64,000 nt of DNA, taken from CBDIHP01 sp965279195 (GTDB lineage: Bacteria > Planctomycetota > Planctomycetia > Isosphaerales > Isosphaeraceae). Shown here in pieces: positions 8,780-16,059 of this stretch. The notes under the pieces are model-generated. The model made no database searches. It was not told the origin of the DNA and saw only the letters and a list, made by a program, of their open reading frames with translations. Numbering within the stretch: the stretch's first letter is position 1; each line of letters starts with the position of its first letter. Both the position numbers and the translations under genes were made by a program. The stretch covers positions 1-64,000 of the forward strand of contig CBDIHP010000048.1 of NCBI GenBank assembly GCA_965279195.1, written 5' to 3'.

Positions 8780-9574
8780 TCACCTGGTGGATTGTTTTCT
8801 GGAGAAATGCGGGCCGGCGTACAGGGGCCGGCGGGAGAGCTCGTCGATCAGGGGGCCGTTCACGATGCGGTCGAGCGAGGCCAGGGCACGCGCGACGGTC
8901 GAGCCATCGAGGGTGCGGTGGTCGTAGACGAGCTTCACGGTCACGTCGCCCGCCGGGGAGATCGGGCCGAAGGTCAGGGTCGAGGTCAGGGGCGAGAGCG
9001 GGTGCAATGACTCGGCGCCCAGCGAGCCGTAGCTGCTCAGGCCGAAGGTGCCCATCCGCTTCGCCCGGTTCGGGCCCGAGACGTTCAGGGTCGACCACCA
9101 CGCCAGGCGCCGCAGGGGCAGGGGCATCCGCGAGACCCGGATCGCCTGCCGGAACGCGCCGATCGACTCGACGGGCGCATATCTGTAGAGATTCAGGGCC
9201 GTCTGGAGTTCGGGGATCGTCTGGCGGTCGACGTTGCGGAACGGCCCGATGAAGACGTGCGGCTCGCCCAGGAAATTCCGCTCGATCGCCAGGGCGCACG
9301 AGGAATACGGGTGCTCGTGCAGCCTCGGCCTGGGGAACGGCAGGTACGCCCTGCGCAGGCAGGGGAACTCGGCCGCGACGGCCGCGAACGCCTTCATCAT
9401 CAGGATCGACCACGACGGCCGCATCGGGTGGCCGGCGCGGGCGTCGCGGAGCGCGGCGACGTTCACGACGCGCGACACGGGCACCGTCGGCACCTTCGCG
9501 GCCGAGGCGAGCAGGTCGGTCATGAACCGACGCATGACGGGAACGTCCAGCGACCGACCCCCGGGCTCTTTCAT
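8780..9574 (-). CDS. stand-alone 2-oxoacid dehydrogenase acyltransferase-like protein
   Basis: This 264-aa protein resembles the C-terminal catalytic domain of E2 acyltransferases (chloramphenicol acetyltransferase fold). The catalytic signature DHRTLDGS is near residue 227, and a TFGPISPAGDVTV strand precedes it as in E2 proteins. There is no lipoyl domain or subunit-binding domain, and no E1 or E3 genes are nearby, so a role in a classical dehydrogenase complex is unlikely. Similar stand-alone proteins occur in several bacteria with unknown acyl acceptors. It is convergent with the kinase gene upstream. Confidence 0.7.
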   Translation of the reverse strand: MKEPGGRSLDVPVMRRFMTDLLASAAKVPTVPVSRVVNVAALRDARAGHPMRPSWSILMMKAFAAVAAEFPCLRRAYLPFPRPRLHEHPYSSCALAIERNFLGEPHVFIGPFRNVDRQTIPELQTALNLYRYAPVESIGAFRQAIRVSRMPLPLRRLAWWSTLNVSGPNRAKRMGTFGLSSYGSLGAESLHPLSPLTSTLTFGPISPAGDVTVKLVYDHRTLDGSTVARALASLDRIVNGPLIDELSRRPLYAGPHFSRKQSTR

Positions 9575-9794
9575 GTCGACGACTCCATTCGTCCTGATTG
9601 TCGCGGACGGGCGCGTCGGGCCCCGGCCGGGCCCGGGGCGGGACGTCGCGAGACGCTACCGCCCTGGAATCCGGATATCGGACTGGGAATCGATGAACTG
9701 AAATATCAGCAGGAGTGGAGTCGTTTTCGCGATCCGTCCCACGACTCTGGTGGGATTCCCCTTCCCGGCCATGCAGGCCGTTGCCCGTCCGGGT

Positions 9795-10076
9795 TCAGTC
9801 GTTCCCCGTCCTGCCCACCGCGCGGTCGATCGACTGCGGCGCCTCGTCGCCCGCCTGCGCATCGGCGCCGTCGACGTCGATGCCGCCGGGCTTGCCCATC
9901 GAGTGGATCTCGTGGGCCTCGCCCGCATCGTCGCGCACGATCGTCGGCGCGGTCGTCGTGTCGATCCCCGGCTCCGGCCGGGCCGACCCGTAGGGCCCGG
10001 CCCCGGCGCGGGCGTTGGTGGGGGGCGTCTCGGGCCCGGAACCGTCGGGCGCGGGTCGATCGTCGTGGGTGGTCAT
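9795..10076 (-). CDS. small acidic hypothetical protein
   Basis: A 93-aa frame starts with MTTHDDRPAPDGSGPE and is rich in Asp, Gly, Pro and Ala, with no membrane segment or signal peptide. It looks disordered. It is kept because composition is more protein-like than the other frames here and an ATG lies at its start. No family is recognised, so it may still be a chance frame in GC-rich DNA. Confidence 0.4.
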   Translation of the reverse strand: MTTHDDRPAPDGSGPETPPTNARAGAGPYGSARPEPGIDTTTAPTIVRDDAGEAHEIHSMGKPGGIDVDGADAQAGDEAPQSIDRAVGRTGND

Positions 10077-10186
10077 CGTCGGGCTCCGTGGGCATTCGCG
10101 GGTCGGGTCGTGCGAACGTCCTGACGCAATCGCCGTACCGACGCCCCCACCGACTGCCGCGCGGTACCTCGAGACCGGATCGGATT

Positions 10187-10355
10187 GCGCTGGGCGAGCA
10201 TCTCCCGATGCCGCCCCCACGGATGCCGCGCCGTACCGCGAAACCGGGTCTCCAGACCCGTCGACGAGTGCCCCCGTCGACGGATCGGGAGATCCGGTTC
10301 GGTGGTGCGCTTCGATCTTCGGTGGGGGCGGCATCGGGAGATGCTCGCCCAGCGC
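10187..10355. repeat. repeat family A, copy 2
   Basis: Bounded by GCGCTGGGCG and CGCCCAGCGC, with outer arms containing GAGCATCTCCCGATGCC and its near complement, and inner arms with GGGTCTCCAGACCC and GATCGGGAGATC. A partial, shorter copy of the inner arm (CCGCGCGGTACCTCGAGACC) directly precedes it at about 10143-10180, suggesting an earlier insertion or duplication at the same site. Confidence 0.85.
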
Positions 10356-10408
10356 CGAAAAGTCCCGGGGCGGGGGCCCCGGGACGTCGGTTCGCACGCC
10401 ACCATTCA

Positions 10409-10939
10409 TCAAGGGCGCTTGATGATGACCGTGCCGCCGGGCGGGGGGACTGGCACGGGGATGGTCCCCGGGGCGGGCACGGTCGTGGTGGTCGGGGCGA
10501 CCTCGGGCGGGGTGAGGTCGATGATCCGGGCGGGCTGGGTCTCGATGACCTTCACGTCCTTCATCACGGCGAGCTCGTCGACCACGCTCGTGACGCCGAT
10601 GGTGTCGCCGACCAGGACGACGGCGTGACGCTTGATCTGCTCGTTGACGACCGAGCCCCGCAGGATGATCGCGCCGCCGGGCCGGGCCTCGATCTGCATC
10701 ACCGAGCCGACCAGCGGCTTGTCCCACTCGATCCGCTTGATGACGCGCCGCAGGACGTCCCGCTCCTGCGCGTTGATCTGACCGCGTGCGATCTCGGTCT
10801 CGACCGTGCCGCGGATCGAACGCCCCGCGTTATCGAGCCCGCGGCCCACGCGCCCGAGGATGCCGTCCTGGGCCTGGGAATTCGCGGCCATCAGCGTGAA
10901 GGCGAATGTGAACGAAAGGGCAAGGCGTCGCGTGGACAT
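10409..10939 (-). CDS. secreted BON-domain protein
   Basis: The 176-aa product begins with a signal peptide (MSTRRLALSFTFAFTLMAANSQAQ). The middle holds a BON-like domain: ETEIARGQINAQERDVLRRVI, then GGAIILRGSVVNEQIKRHAVVLVGDTIGVTSVVDEL, the usual alpha-beta-beta pattern ending in the V(x)SVVDEL segment. The C-terminus is rich in Pro, Val and Thr and ends in VIIKRP. BON domains often bind membranes or lipids, and such proteins stabilise the envelope under stress. The ATG at 10939 was chosen because it gives a proper signal peptide; a longer frame would add 19 residues. Confidence 0.75.
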   Translation of the reverse strand: MSTRRLALSFTFAFTLMAANSQAQDGILGRVGRGLDNAGRSIRGTVETEIARGQINAQERDVLRRVIKRIEWDKPLVGSVMQIEARPGGAIILRGSVVNEQIKRHAVVLVGDTIGVTSVVDELAVMKDVKVIETQPARIIDLTPPEVAPTTTTVPAPGTIPVPVPPPGGTVIIKRP

Positions 10940-11170
10940 CGTTCCGGCTCCGGACGAGATAGGGACGGCATGGTTCCGGCTGGCAAGCATGTGCAATCAG
11001 CATGCCGGACGTTCGCCGGGGCCCCCGGCCTGCGCAATCGTTGCGACCGTCAGACTCGTGTCGACGGCCCGGGAATCCGGGGGGAATTCGCCAACGCGGG
11101 GTTGCGGATTTCGCATAGTAAGGATCAAGGCGGAATTCCAGAGATTTGCAACCGTGACGGAGAAACACCC

Positions 11171-12334
11171 GTGGCCAAGGCTGATGCACGCACCATTGCC
11201 AACCGATTGAATGCGCAGAAGAGCACGGGGCCGAGGACGGAGGAAGGAAAAGCGCGTTCGCGTGCGAATGCGTTCCAACATGGATTGGCCGGGCAGGGGG
11301 TGGCGTGGCCGGCGGAGGAGCAGGCGGAGGTCGACGCCTTCGTGGCGCAGCAGGTCGAGATCGAGCGGCCGCAGGACGACCGCGAGATGTTCCTGGCCAC
11401 CCGCGCGGCGATCCTCGCCTGGCAGATTCATCGGGCCGACCGGGTCGAGGCGGCGCGGGCGCGGATCCGCGCGGGGCGGGCCCGGTATGAGGAGATGGAC
11501 CGCCGGGGGCGCGAGGTCGACGCGCTGGCCGAGCGGATCGAGGCCGAGCCCTATCGCGCGGCCAAGGCGCTCCTGAGCACGGCCGAGGGCTGCGAGTGGG
11601 TCCTCGACGCGCTCGGCGAGTTCGTCGAGGCCGTGAAGGTCGACCGGGTGATGCCCTCGCTCAACGACCGGCTCGACGCGCTCTGCGGCTCGCCCCGGCC
11701 GGGCCTGCGTCGCCCGTCGCGGGCGAGGCTGCTGGTCGAGGCCCTGTGCCGCAACCCCGACGGCATCTGGCCCGACGGCGTCCCCGGGCTCGAACCGGCG
11801 AGGGACCCGATGAACAAGGCCCAGTGCGACGCCGTGCACGCCCGCCGCGAGGCGATCATGATCCAGCACCGCCCGATCTGGCTGGCCGAGCTGCGTGGGA
11901 TCCTCCTGCGCCGGATCGACGAGGTCGAGGCCATCCTCGCCGCCCACCGGGCCGAGCCCGACCCCGGCCTGGAACTCGCCGAGCTCGCCGCCGGCTTCGA
12001 CCCCTCGCCCGCCGGCGAGTCCCTGCGGCGCTACCAGCGCTCGAACCTCCGCGAGCGCCGCGCCACCCTGCGCGAACTGGACGAATGGCGAGCGACCCGC
12101 GACGGGCGCGAGGCCCGCCCCGAGACCCCCATCGACCCCCAGGCCGCCCCCCCGGTCGAACCCGTCGCCGGGCCCGCGCCCGAGCCCGTGGAGGAGACGC
12201 CCGATGTGCCGACGGATCGAAAAATGGACAAGCCTTCTCGTGTTGAGTCGGCCGGAATCTCGCTGCAAGCCCATGGCAAGAAGGAACATGCGGCGCAATG
12301 GCTTCGTTCTGGGAAAGGCCAGAAGCCCAGGTAG
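11171..12334 (+). CDS. hypothetical protein with ANRxNAQKSTGPRTEEGKARS motif
   Basis: A GTG start at 11171 has a GGAGAA ribosome site a few bases upstream and gives 387 aa. Residues about 8-35 carry the motif ANRLNAQKSTGPRTEEGK followed by ANAFQHGLAG. I recall this N-terminus from a large, poorly described family common in planctomycetes and acidobacteria, often present in many copies per genome. The middle is strongly helical, Arg and Glu rich. The tail after about residue 315 is Pro rich and then turns basic (AQWLRSGKGQKPR). The function is unknown; the motif looks like a nucleic-acid or phosphate-binding tag, which is only a guess. Confidence 0.75.
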   Translation: MAKADARTIANRLNAQKSTGPRTEEGKARSRANAFQHGLAGQGVAWPAEEQAEVDAFVAQQVEIERPQDDREMFLATRAAILAWQIHRADRVEAARARIRAGRARYEEMDRRGREVDALAERIEAEPYRAAKALLSTAEGCEWVLDALGEFVEAVKVDRVMPSLNDRLDALCGSPRPGLRRPSRARLLVEALCRNPDGIWPDGVPGLEPARDPMNKAQCDAVHARREAIMIQHRPIWLAELRGILLRRIDEVEAILAAHRAEPDPGLELAELAAGFDPSPAGESLRRYQRSNLRERRATLRELDEWRATRDGREARPETPIDPQAAPPVEPVAGPAPEPVEETPDVPTDRKMDKPSRVESAGISLQAHGKKEHAAQWLRSGKGQKPR

Positions 12335-12613
12335 GGTGCGCCGCGACGCGGCCTCCCGGGCCCGCGTCCACCGCACCTCAGCGCTGGGCGAGCCTCTCCT
12401 GATGCCGTCCCCACCGGATGCCGCGCCGTACCACGAGACCGGATCTCCCGATCCGGCGACGTTCGCCACGGTCGCCGGATCGGGAGATCCGGTTCCGTGG
12501 TTTCCTTCGATCCTCGGTGGGGCGGGATCGGGAGATCCGCGCCCAGCGCATTCGCTCCGGCCCGGGCGTGTTGTCGGTGAGGCGGACCCGAGGACGCGTC
12601 CACCACACCCTAC
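12333..12613. repeat. repeat family C element with a family A copy nested inside
   Basis: The outer ends are TAGGGTGCGCCGCGACGCGG on the left and CACCCTAC on the right (near 12606-12613), both flanked by GGACGCG/CGCGTCC-like arms. Inside lies repeat family A copy 3 at 12381-12550 with complete GCGCTGGGCG and GCCCAGCGC ends. The nesting shows that family A can lie within family C, so one probably inserted or was copied into the other. Confidence 0.75.
12381..12550. repeat. repeat family A, copy 3
   Basis: Left end GCGCTGGGCGAGCC, right end GCGCCCAGCGC. The inner arms are very well paired: ACCGGATCTCCCGATCCGG against CCGGATCGGGAGATCCGGT, closed by a loop near 12460-12470. Here the small palindromes use GATCTCCCGATC in place of the GGGTCTCCAGACCC form, a compensated change in both arms. 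Confidence 0.85.
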
Positions 12614-12869
12614 GGTCAAATAATGTGATTGAGGGACTGGAGAAAGGACGACCCGGCTGATACGATTATTGCCCCTTTCCCGACGGCAGATCGATCGGGT
12701 CGAACCGCATGCCCGCCCGTGGTGTCCCCTCGCGTTGAAGCGGGGCGGATCGAGGTCGGGCCGCCCTTCGCAGGGTCCGGGTGAAATCCCCGGGCACATC
12801 AAAGAGAACCCAACACGCCAGCCCAAGCCCAGGCCACGCCCGGCCGCGAACCCGAGACGGAGGTGCCCG

Positions 12870-13820
12870 TTGACGCCGAGCCCATCGCCCAAGGCGACCA
12901 TGCACCTGGTGGACCTGGCCTGCGAGGTGGCCTCGAAGATCGACGCCGAGGGCGTCCTGATCCTGCCCGAGGAGCCCATGGACTGGGACGCCCTCCGGGT
13001 CATGACCGACGGCTGCACCGTCTTCGTCGCCGTCGAGTCCCCCAAGCAGGCCGACGCCATCCGCGAGGCCGGGCTCAAGGCGATCGAGCTGGAACCGAGC
13101 GAGGCGGCGATCGCCGAGCGGATCTCCTCCGCCCTGATCGAGGCCGTCGCCAACGACCACCTCGCCGCCGGGGCCCGCGTCGTCGTGGCCTACTCGGCGT
13201 TCGAGGCCGAGGCCATCGACTCGATCAGCGTGATCCGCCTCGGCGAGCACCTCGAACGGCTCTCCGCCCGAGACCTCCGCGCGCTCGACACCCAGGTGCC
13301 GCTGGAGACCTTGAAGGCCGTCGTCGACGTCGCGGTCGAGATCGGCCGGGAGGGGCGCGAGGGCAAGGCGGTCGGCAGCCTGATCGTGATCGGCGACGTC
13401 CGGAACGTCATGGGCCGGACCCGGGCGATCGGGTTCGATCCCTTCAAAGGATACCGGCGCAAGGAGCGCAACATCCGCGACACCAAGGTCCGCGAGGCGA
13501 TCAAGGAGATCGCCCAGATGGACGGCGGCTTCGTGGTGGCGCGCGACGGCACCGTCGAGGCCGCCTGCCGGATCATCGACGCCCCGACCACCGGCCTGAC
13601 CCTCCCCAAGGGGCTCGGCACCCGACACTGGGCCGCCGCCGCGATCACCAACGTGACCAAGGCCGTCGCCGTCGTCGTCAGCCAGTCCACCGGCGCGGTC
13701 CGGCTCTTCCAGGGCGGCGAGATCCTCCTCCGGATCGCCCCCATGCGCCACGCCCGCGCCATGAAGTGGAACGACCACGACACCGAGCCCCTGCGGCCCG
13801 CGCGGTCGTCAGCGGATTGA
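12870..13820 (+). CDS. diadenylate cyclase (DAC/DisA_N domain) protein, DacZ-like
   Basis: The product of 316 aa should make c-di-AMP from two ATP. The C-terminal half is a DAC domain: MDGGFVVARDG (Asp near 218), then LPKGLGTRHWAAAAIT (Arg near 252) and AVAVVVSQSTGAVRLF. Canonical enzymes have DGA and RHR; here they read DGG and RHW. The N-terminal 150 residues form an alpha/beta domain resembling the pyruvate-kinase C-terminal-like domain of archaeal DacZ, not the helical domains of DisA or the membrane helices of CdaA. I chose the TTG at 12870 because GGAGG lies six bases before it; an ATG at 12900 is the alternative. A small membrane protein follows 19 bases downstream. Confidence 0.8.
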   Translation: MTPSPSPKATMHLVDLACEVASKIDAEGVLILPEEPMDWDALRVMTDGCTVFVAVESPKQADAIREAGLKAIELEPSEAAIAERISSALIEAVANDHLAAGARVVVAYSAFEAEAIDSISVIRLGEHLERLSARDLRALDTQVPLETLKAVVDVAVEIGREGREGKAVGSLIVIGDVRNVMGRTRAIGFDPFKGYRRKERNIRDTKVREAIKEIAQMDGGFVVARDGTVEAACRIIDAPTTGLTLPKGLGTRHWAAAAITNVTKAVAVVVSQSTGAVRLFQGGEILLRIAPMRHARAMKWNDHDTEPLRPARSSAD

Positions 13821-13839
13821 CCAGGATCGAGGACGCCTT

Positions 13840-14115
13840 ATGGATCAGGATCCGCCCCGCGAGTCGCCGCCGTCGACGTTCTCGCCCGCCGGCTGCCTGG
13901 TGGCGGTGGGGCTGGTCCTGCTGTTCTTCGCGGTGGCGTTCGGGTTCTACTTCATCGTCCCCCGCTACCAGGCGCGCTGGGCCGACCTCGGCGGCCCGCC
14001 GACGGCCTCGGCCGGTGCGCTCGTGGCGGTGAGCACCTGGTTCGTCCGCTACTGGTGGTCCGCCCTGGGCGCGCTGATCGTCGGCCTCGCCTGGTGGCGC
14101 CCCTGGCGCCGCTGA
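13840..14115 (+). CDS. small two-helix membrane protein
   Basis: This 91-aa protein has a Pro-rich start, a hydrophobic helix at about 17-40 (AGCLVAVGLVLLFFAVAFGF) and a second at about 60-85, ending in a basic WWRPWRR. It begins 19 bases after the diadenylate cyclase gene, so co-transcription is likely. No family is recognised. It could be a membrane partner of the cyclase, but that rests on position only. Confidence 0.65.
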   Translation: MDQDPPRESPPSTFSPAGCLVAVGLVLLFFAVAFGFYFIVPRYQARWADLGGPPTASAGALVAVSTWFVRYWWSALGALIVGLAWWRPWRR

Positions 14116-14220
14116 GTCGGCCCGGAAAAGTGAGCACCCTCGCCCCATAGGGGTAGAGGCGCTGCGACGCGTCCTCGCGTCCGCCGCACCGACGGCAGGC
14201 GCGGATCGGAGCGACCGGCG

Positions 14221-14372
14221 AGATCTGGAGTGCGTCCGCTTGCTGACGCTCTGTTGTCGCGAAGCTCGCTTCGCGTGCCGGATCGAAGGTCGCCGCTGAC
14301 GACTCGATGCCCCTTCTCGGGAGCAAGCTCCCGCCGGGCGAGGGCGTCAGCAAGCGGACGCACTCCAGATCT
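14221..14372. repeat. repeat family B, copy 1 (nested inverted repeat)
   Basis: The ends are AGATCTGGAGTGCGTCCGCT and its complement ending CGCACTCCAGATCT, with arms of about 30 bases that also include TTGCTGACGC/GCGTCAGCAA. Inside are two smaller hairpins, GCGAAGCTCGCTTCGC and GGGAGCAAGCTCCC. The element fills the gap between the small membrane protein and the DUF1559 gene. Confidence 0.85.
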
Positions 14373-14410
14373 CGCATTTCGCTTCGATCGTCCGTCTCGG
14401 CGCAAGCGAA

Positions 14411-14440
14411 CGCGGCGGCCTCCGTGGGGAGGCCGCCGCG
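14411..14440 (-). terminator. hairpin downstream of the DUF1559 gene
   Basis: A 12-bp perfect stem, GCGGCGGCCTCC paired with GGAGGCCGCCGC around a four-base loop, lies 33 bases past the stop codon of the minus-strand DUF1559 gene. There is no T tract, so it may be a Rho-assisted or 3'-end-protecting structure and not a classic terminator. Confidence 0.6.
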
Positions 14441-14472
14441 TCGTGTCGATCAAGCGATCGGATCCAACGGAC

Positions 14473-15564
14473 TCAGTACGAGTCGGCCGAGATGGTCTCG
14501 CCGCCGCTGAGGGAGATCAGGCTGCGGAGGACGACGACGGAGGTCGATTCCTTGAGGAACCGGACCGAGCCGTCGCCGAAGAGGACGTTGGCGCCGCCGG
14601 GGTGGTAGCTGAAGATCTCGTCATTGGCGCCGGCGTTGTTGCCGGCGGTGGTGCCGACGGCGTTCCAGCCGGTGGTCTCGCACATCGGGCGGAACTTGTT
14701 GTTGATGCCGCCGGAGACGCCGAAGGCGCCGTCGGCCTCGGCCCAGCGCCAGTAGCGGAGGGGCTGGCCGTTGTCGGCGGGGTTGTACACGCCGCCGAAG
14801 GTGGTGGGGGAGCCGAGGGTGTCGATGCCGGCGGGGAGGGTGCCGCGGGCGTAGGGGCTCTGGAACCGGGGGTCGCGGCCGGCGTCCTCGGCGATGGCGA
14901 CGGTGTTGCTCGTGCCGTCGGTGATCTCGGCGATGGCGGTCTTGCCGGCCTTGAGGAGGCCGTTCACGCGGAAGTTCTTGCTGCGGTAGGGGACGACGGC
15001 GGTGCTGCCGAGCTGGCCGCTGCGACCCTGGGGGTCGATGTCGGTGTAGCAGGTCGCGCCGTAGTCGGCCACGCCGTAGCCGCCGAAGTTATTGGCTTCC
15101 TTGTCGGGGCCGCTGCTGGCCCCTTCCTTGCCGGGCGAGGCGGTCTGGCGGATCGCGCTGGGGCAGAGGAAGCTGTTGATCGAGGTGGAGTAGGCGGTCA
15201 CGTTGCCGCCGTTCGCATTATTGTATTCGTACTGGAAGTTGATCGAGTTGTAGACCGTGCCGCCCTCGATGAAGTTCAGGAGGCGGGGGAACACGCCCAC
15301 GCCGTCGATGAACTGGGTCGAGGCCGGGGAGGTGGTGAAGTTCGTCGACTCGCCGGCCGGCGGGAAGGCGCTGTTGGTGCTCTCGTAGTTGTGGAGCGCC
15401 AGGCCGATCTGCTTGAGGTTGTTGACGCACTGGGTCCGGCGGGCGGCCTCGCGGGCGCTCTGGACGGCGGGCAGCAGCAGGGCGATCAGGACGGCGATGA
15501 TCGCGATGACGACGAGCAGCTCGATCAGGGTGAAGCCGCGGCGGCCTTTCGAGGCGGAGAGCAT
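14473..15564 (-). CDS. DUF1559 (pseudopilin-like) protein
   Basis: This 363-aa protein has a type IV prepilin-like N-terminus: KGRRGFTLIELLVVIAIIAV, where cleavage after the Gly and methylation of Phe is expected, followed by the DUF1559-specific LLPAVQSAREAARRTQC and NNLKQIGLALHNYE. The C-terminus ends with the family pattern of a planctomycete H-X9-DG motif, here HPGGANVLFGDGSVRF. Family members are major-pseudopilin-like surface proteins present in dozens to hundreds of copies in planctomycetes; their job is not settled. The ATG at 15564 sits eight residues before the FTLIEL motif; the frame upstream is not used. A small lipoprotein gene lies upstream on the same strand. Confidence 0.93.
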   Translation of the reverse strand: MLSASKGRRGFTLIELLVVIAIIAVLIALLLPAVQSAREAARRTQCVNNLKQIGLALHNYESTNSAFPPAGESTNFTTSPASTQFIDGVGVFPRLLNFIEGGTVYNSINFQYEYNNANGGNVTAYSTSINSFLCPSAIRQTASPGKEGASSGPDKEANNFGGYGVADYGATCYTDIDPQGRSGQLGSTAVVPYRSKNFRVNGLLKAGKTAIAEITDGTSNTVAIAEDAGRDPRFQSPYARGTLPAGIDTLGSPTTFGGVYNPADNGQPLRYWRWAEADGAFGVSGGINNKFRPMCETTGWNAVGTTAGNNAGANDEIFSYHPGGANVLFGDGSVRFLKESTSVVVLRSLISLSGGETISADSY

Positions 15565-15729
15565 CGGGAAGGAATCCTGTGAATTGAGATCGGAGAGGGA
15601 GGCGGCCGGTCTCCGCCCGCCGCACCATCGGGCGCGGGACATCGGGCAGGGGCCGGCGTGGGGAGTGATCGTCCTGGAGACGCGTTGCGCAACGGCCATC
15701 GTCCGGCCGGCGCGGGTTGGGCCAGGTCC

Positions 15730-15912
15730 TCAGTCGGCGTTCTTGCTCGCCGGCTTGTTCTGGACCTTCTTGCCGGGCACCACGGCGACTTTCTCGGGCG
15801 CCGGGCCGGGGGTGACTTCGGGGGCCTTCTGGGTGCCGGATTCCGACCCGCCGCAGCCGGCGAAGGGGACGGCGAGGAGGGCGATCAAGGCGGCGATCAA
15901 GAGCGTCTTCAT
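15730..15912 (-). CDS. small lipoprotein
   Basis: A 60-aa protein with a lipoprotein signal: MKTLLIAALIALLAVPFAGC, the Cys at 20 being the lipid site. The mature part is short, Lys, Pro and Val rich, and probably disordered. It precedes the DUF1559 gene on the same strand by 165 bases, an arrangement often seen in planctomycetes. The function is unknown. Confidence 0.8.
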   Translation of the reverse strand: MKTLLIAALIALLAVPFAGCGGSESGTQKAPEVTPGPAPEKVAVVPGKKVQNKPASKNAD

Positions 15913-16059
15913 CGGGGCAATCGTTCCTATCGGGTTCGTCGGGCCCCTCGCCCCGGGGGCGGGCCGGGCCTTCGATCGAGGGGAACGATTGTCGCGATCG
16001 GTTGTGAAGCGGTGATGTGCAGTGCGTTGATATACAGTGAGGCTTGAATGAAGATCTCG

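Noticed and set aside
9575..9794. short basic frames between the acyltransferase gene and the small acidic gene
   Set aside because: Low-complexity Arg, Thr and Ser sequences without start signals.
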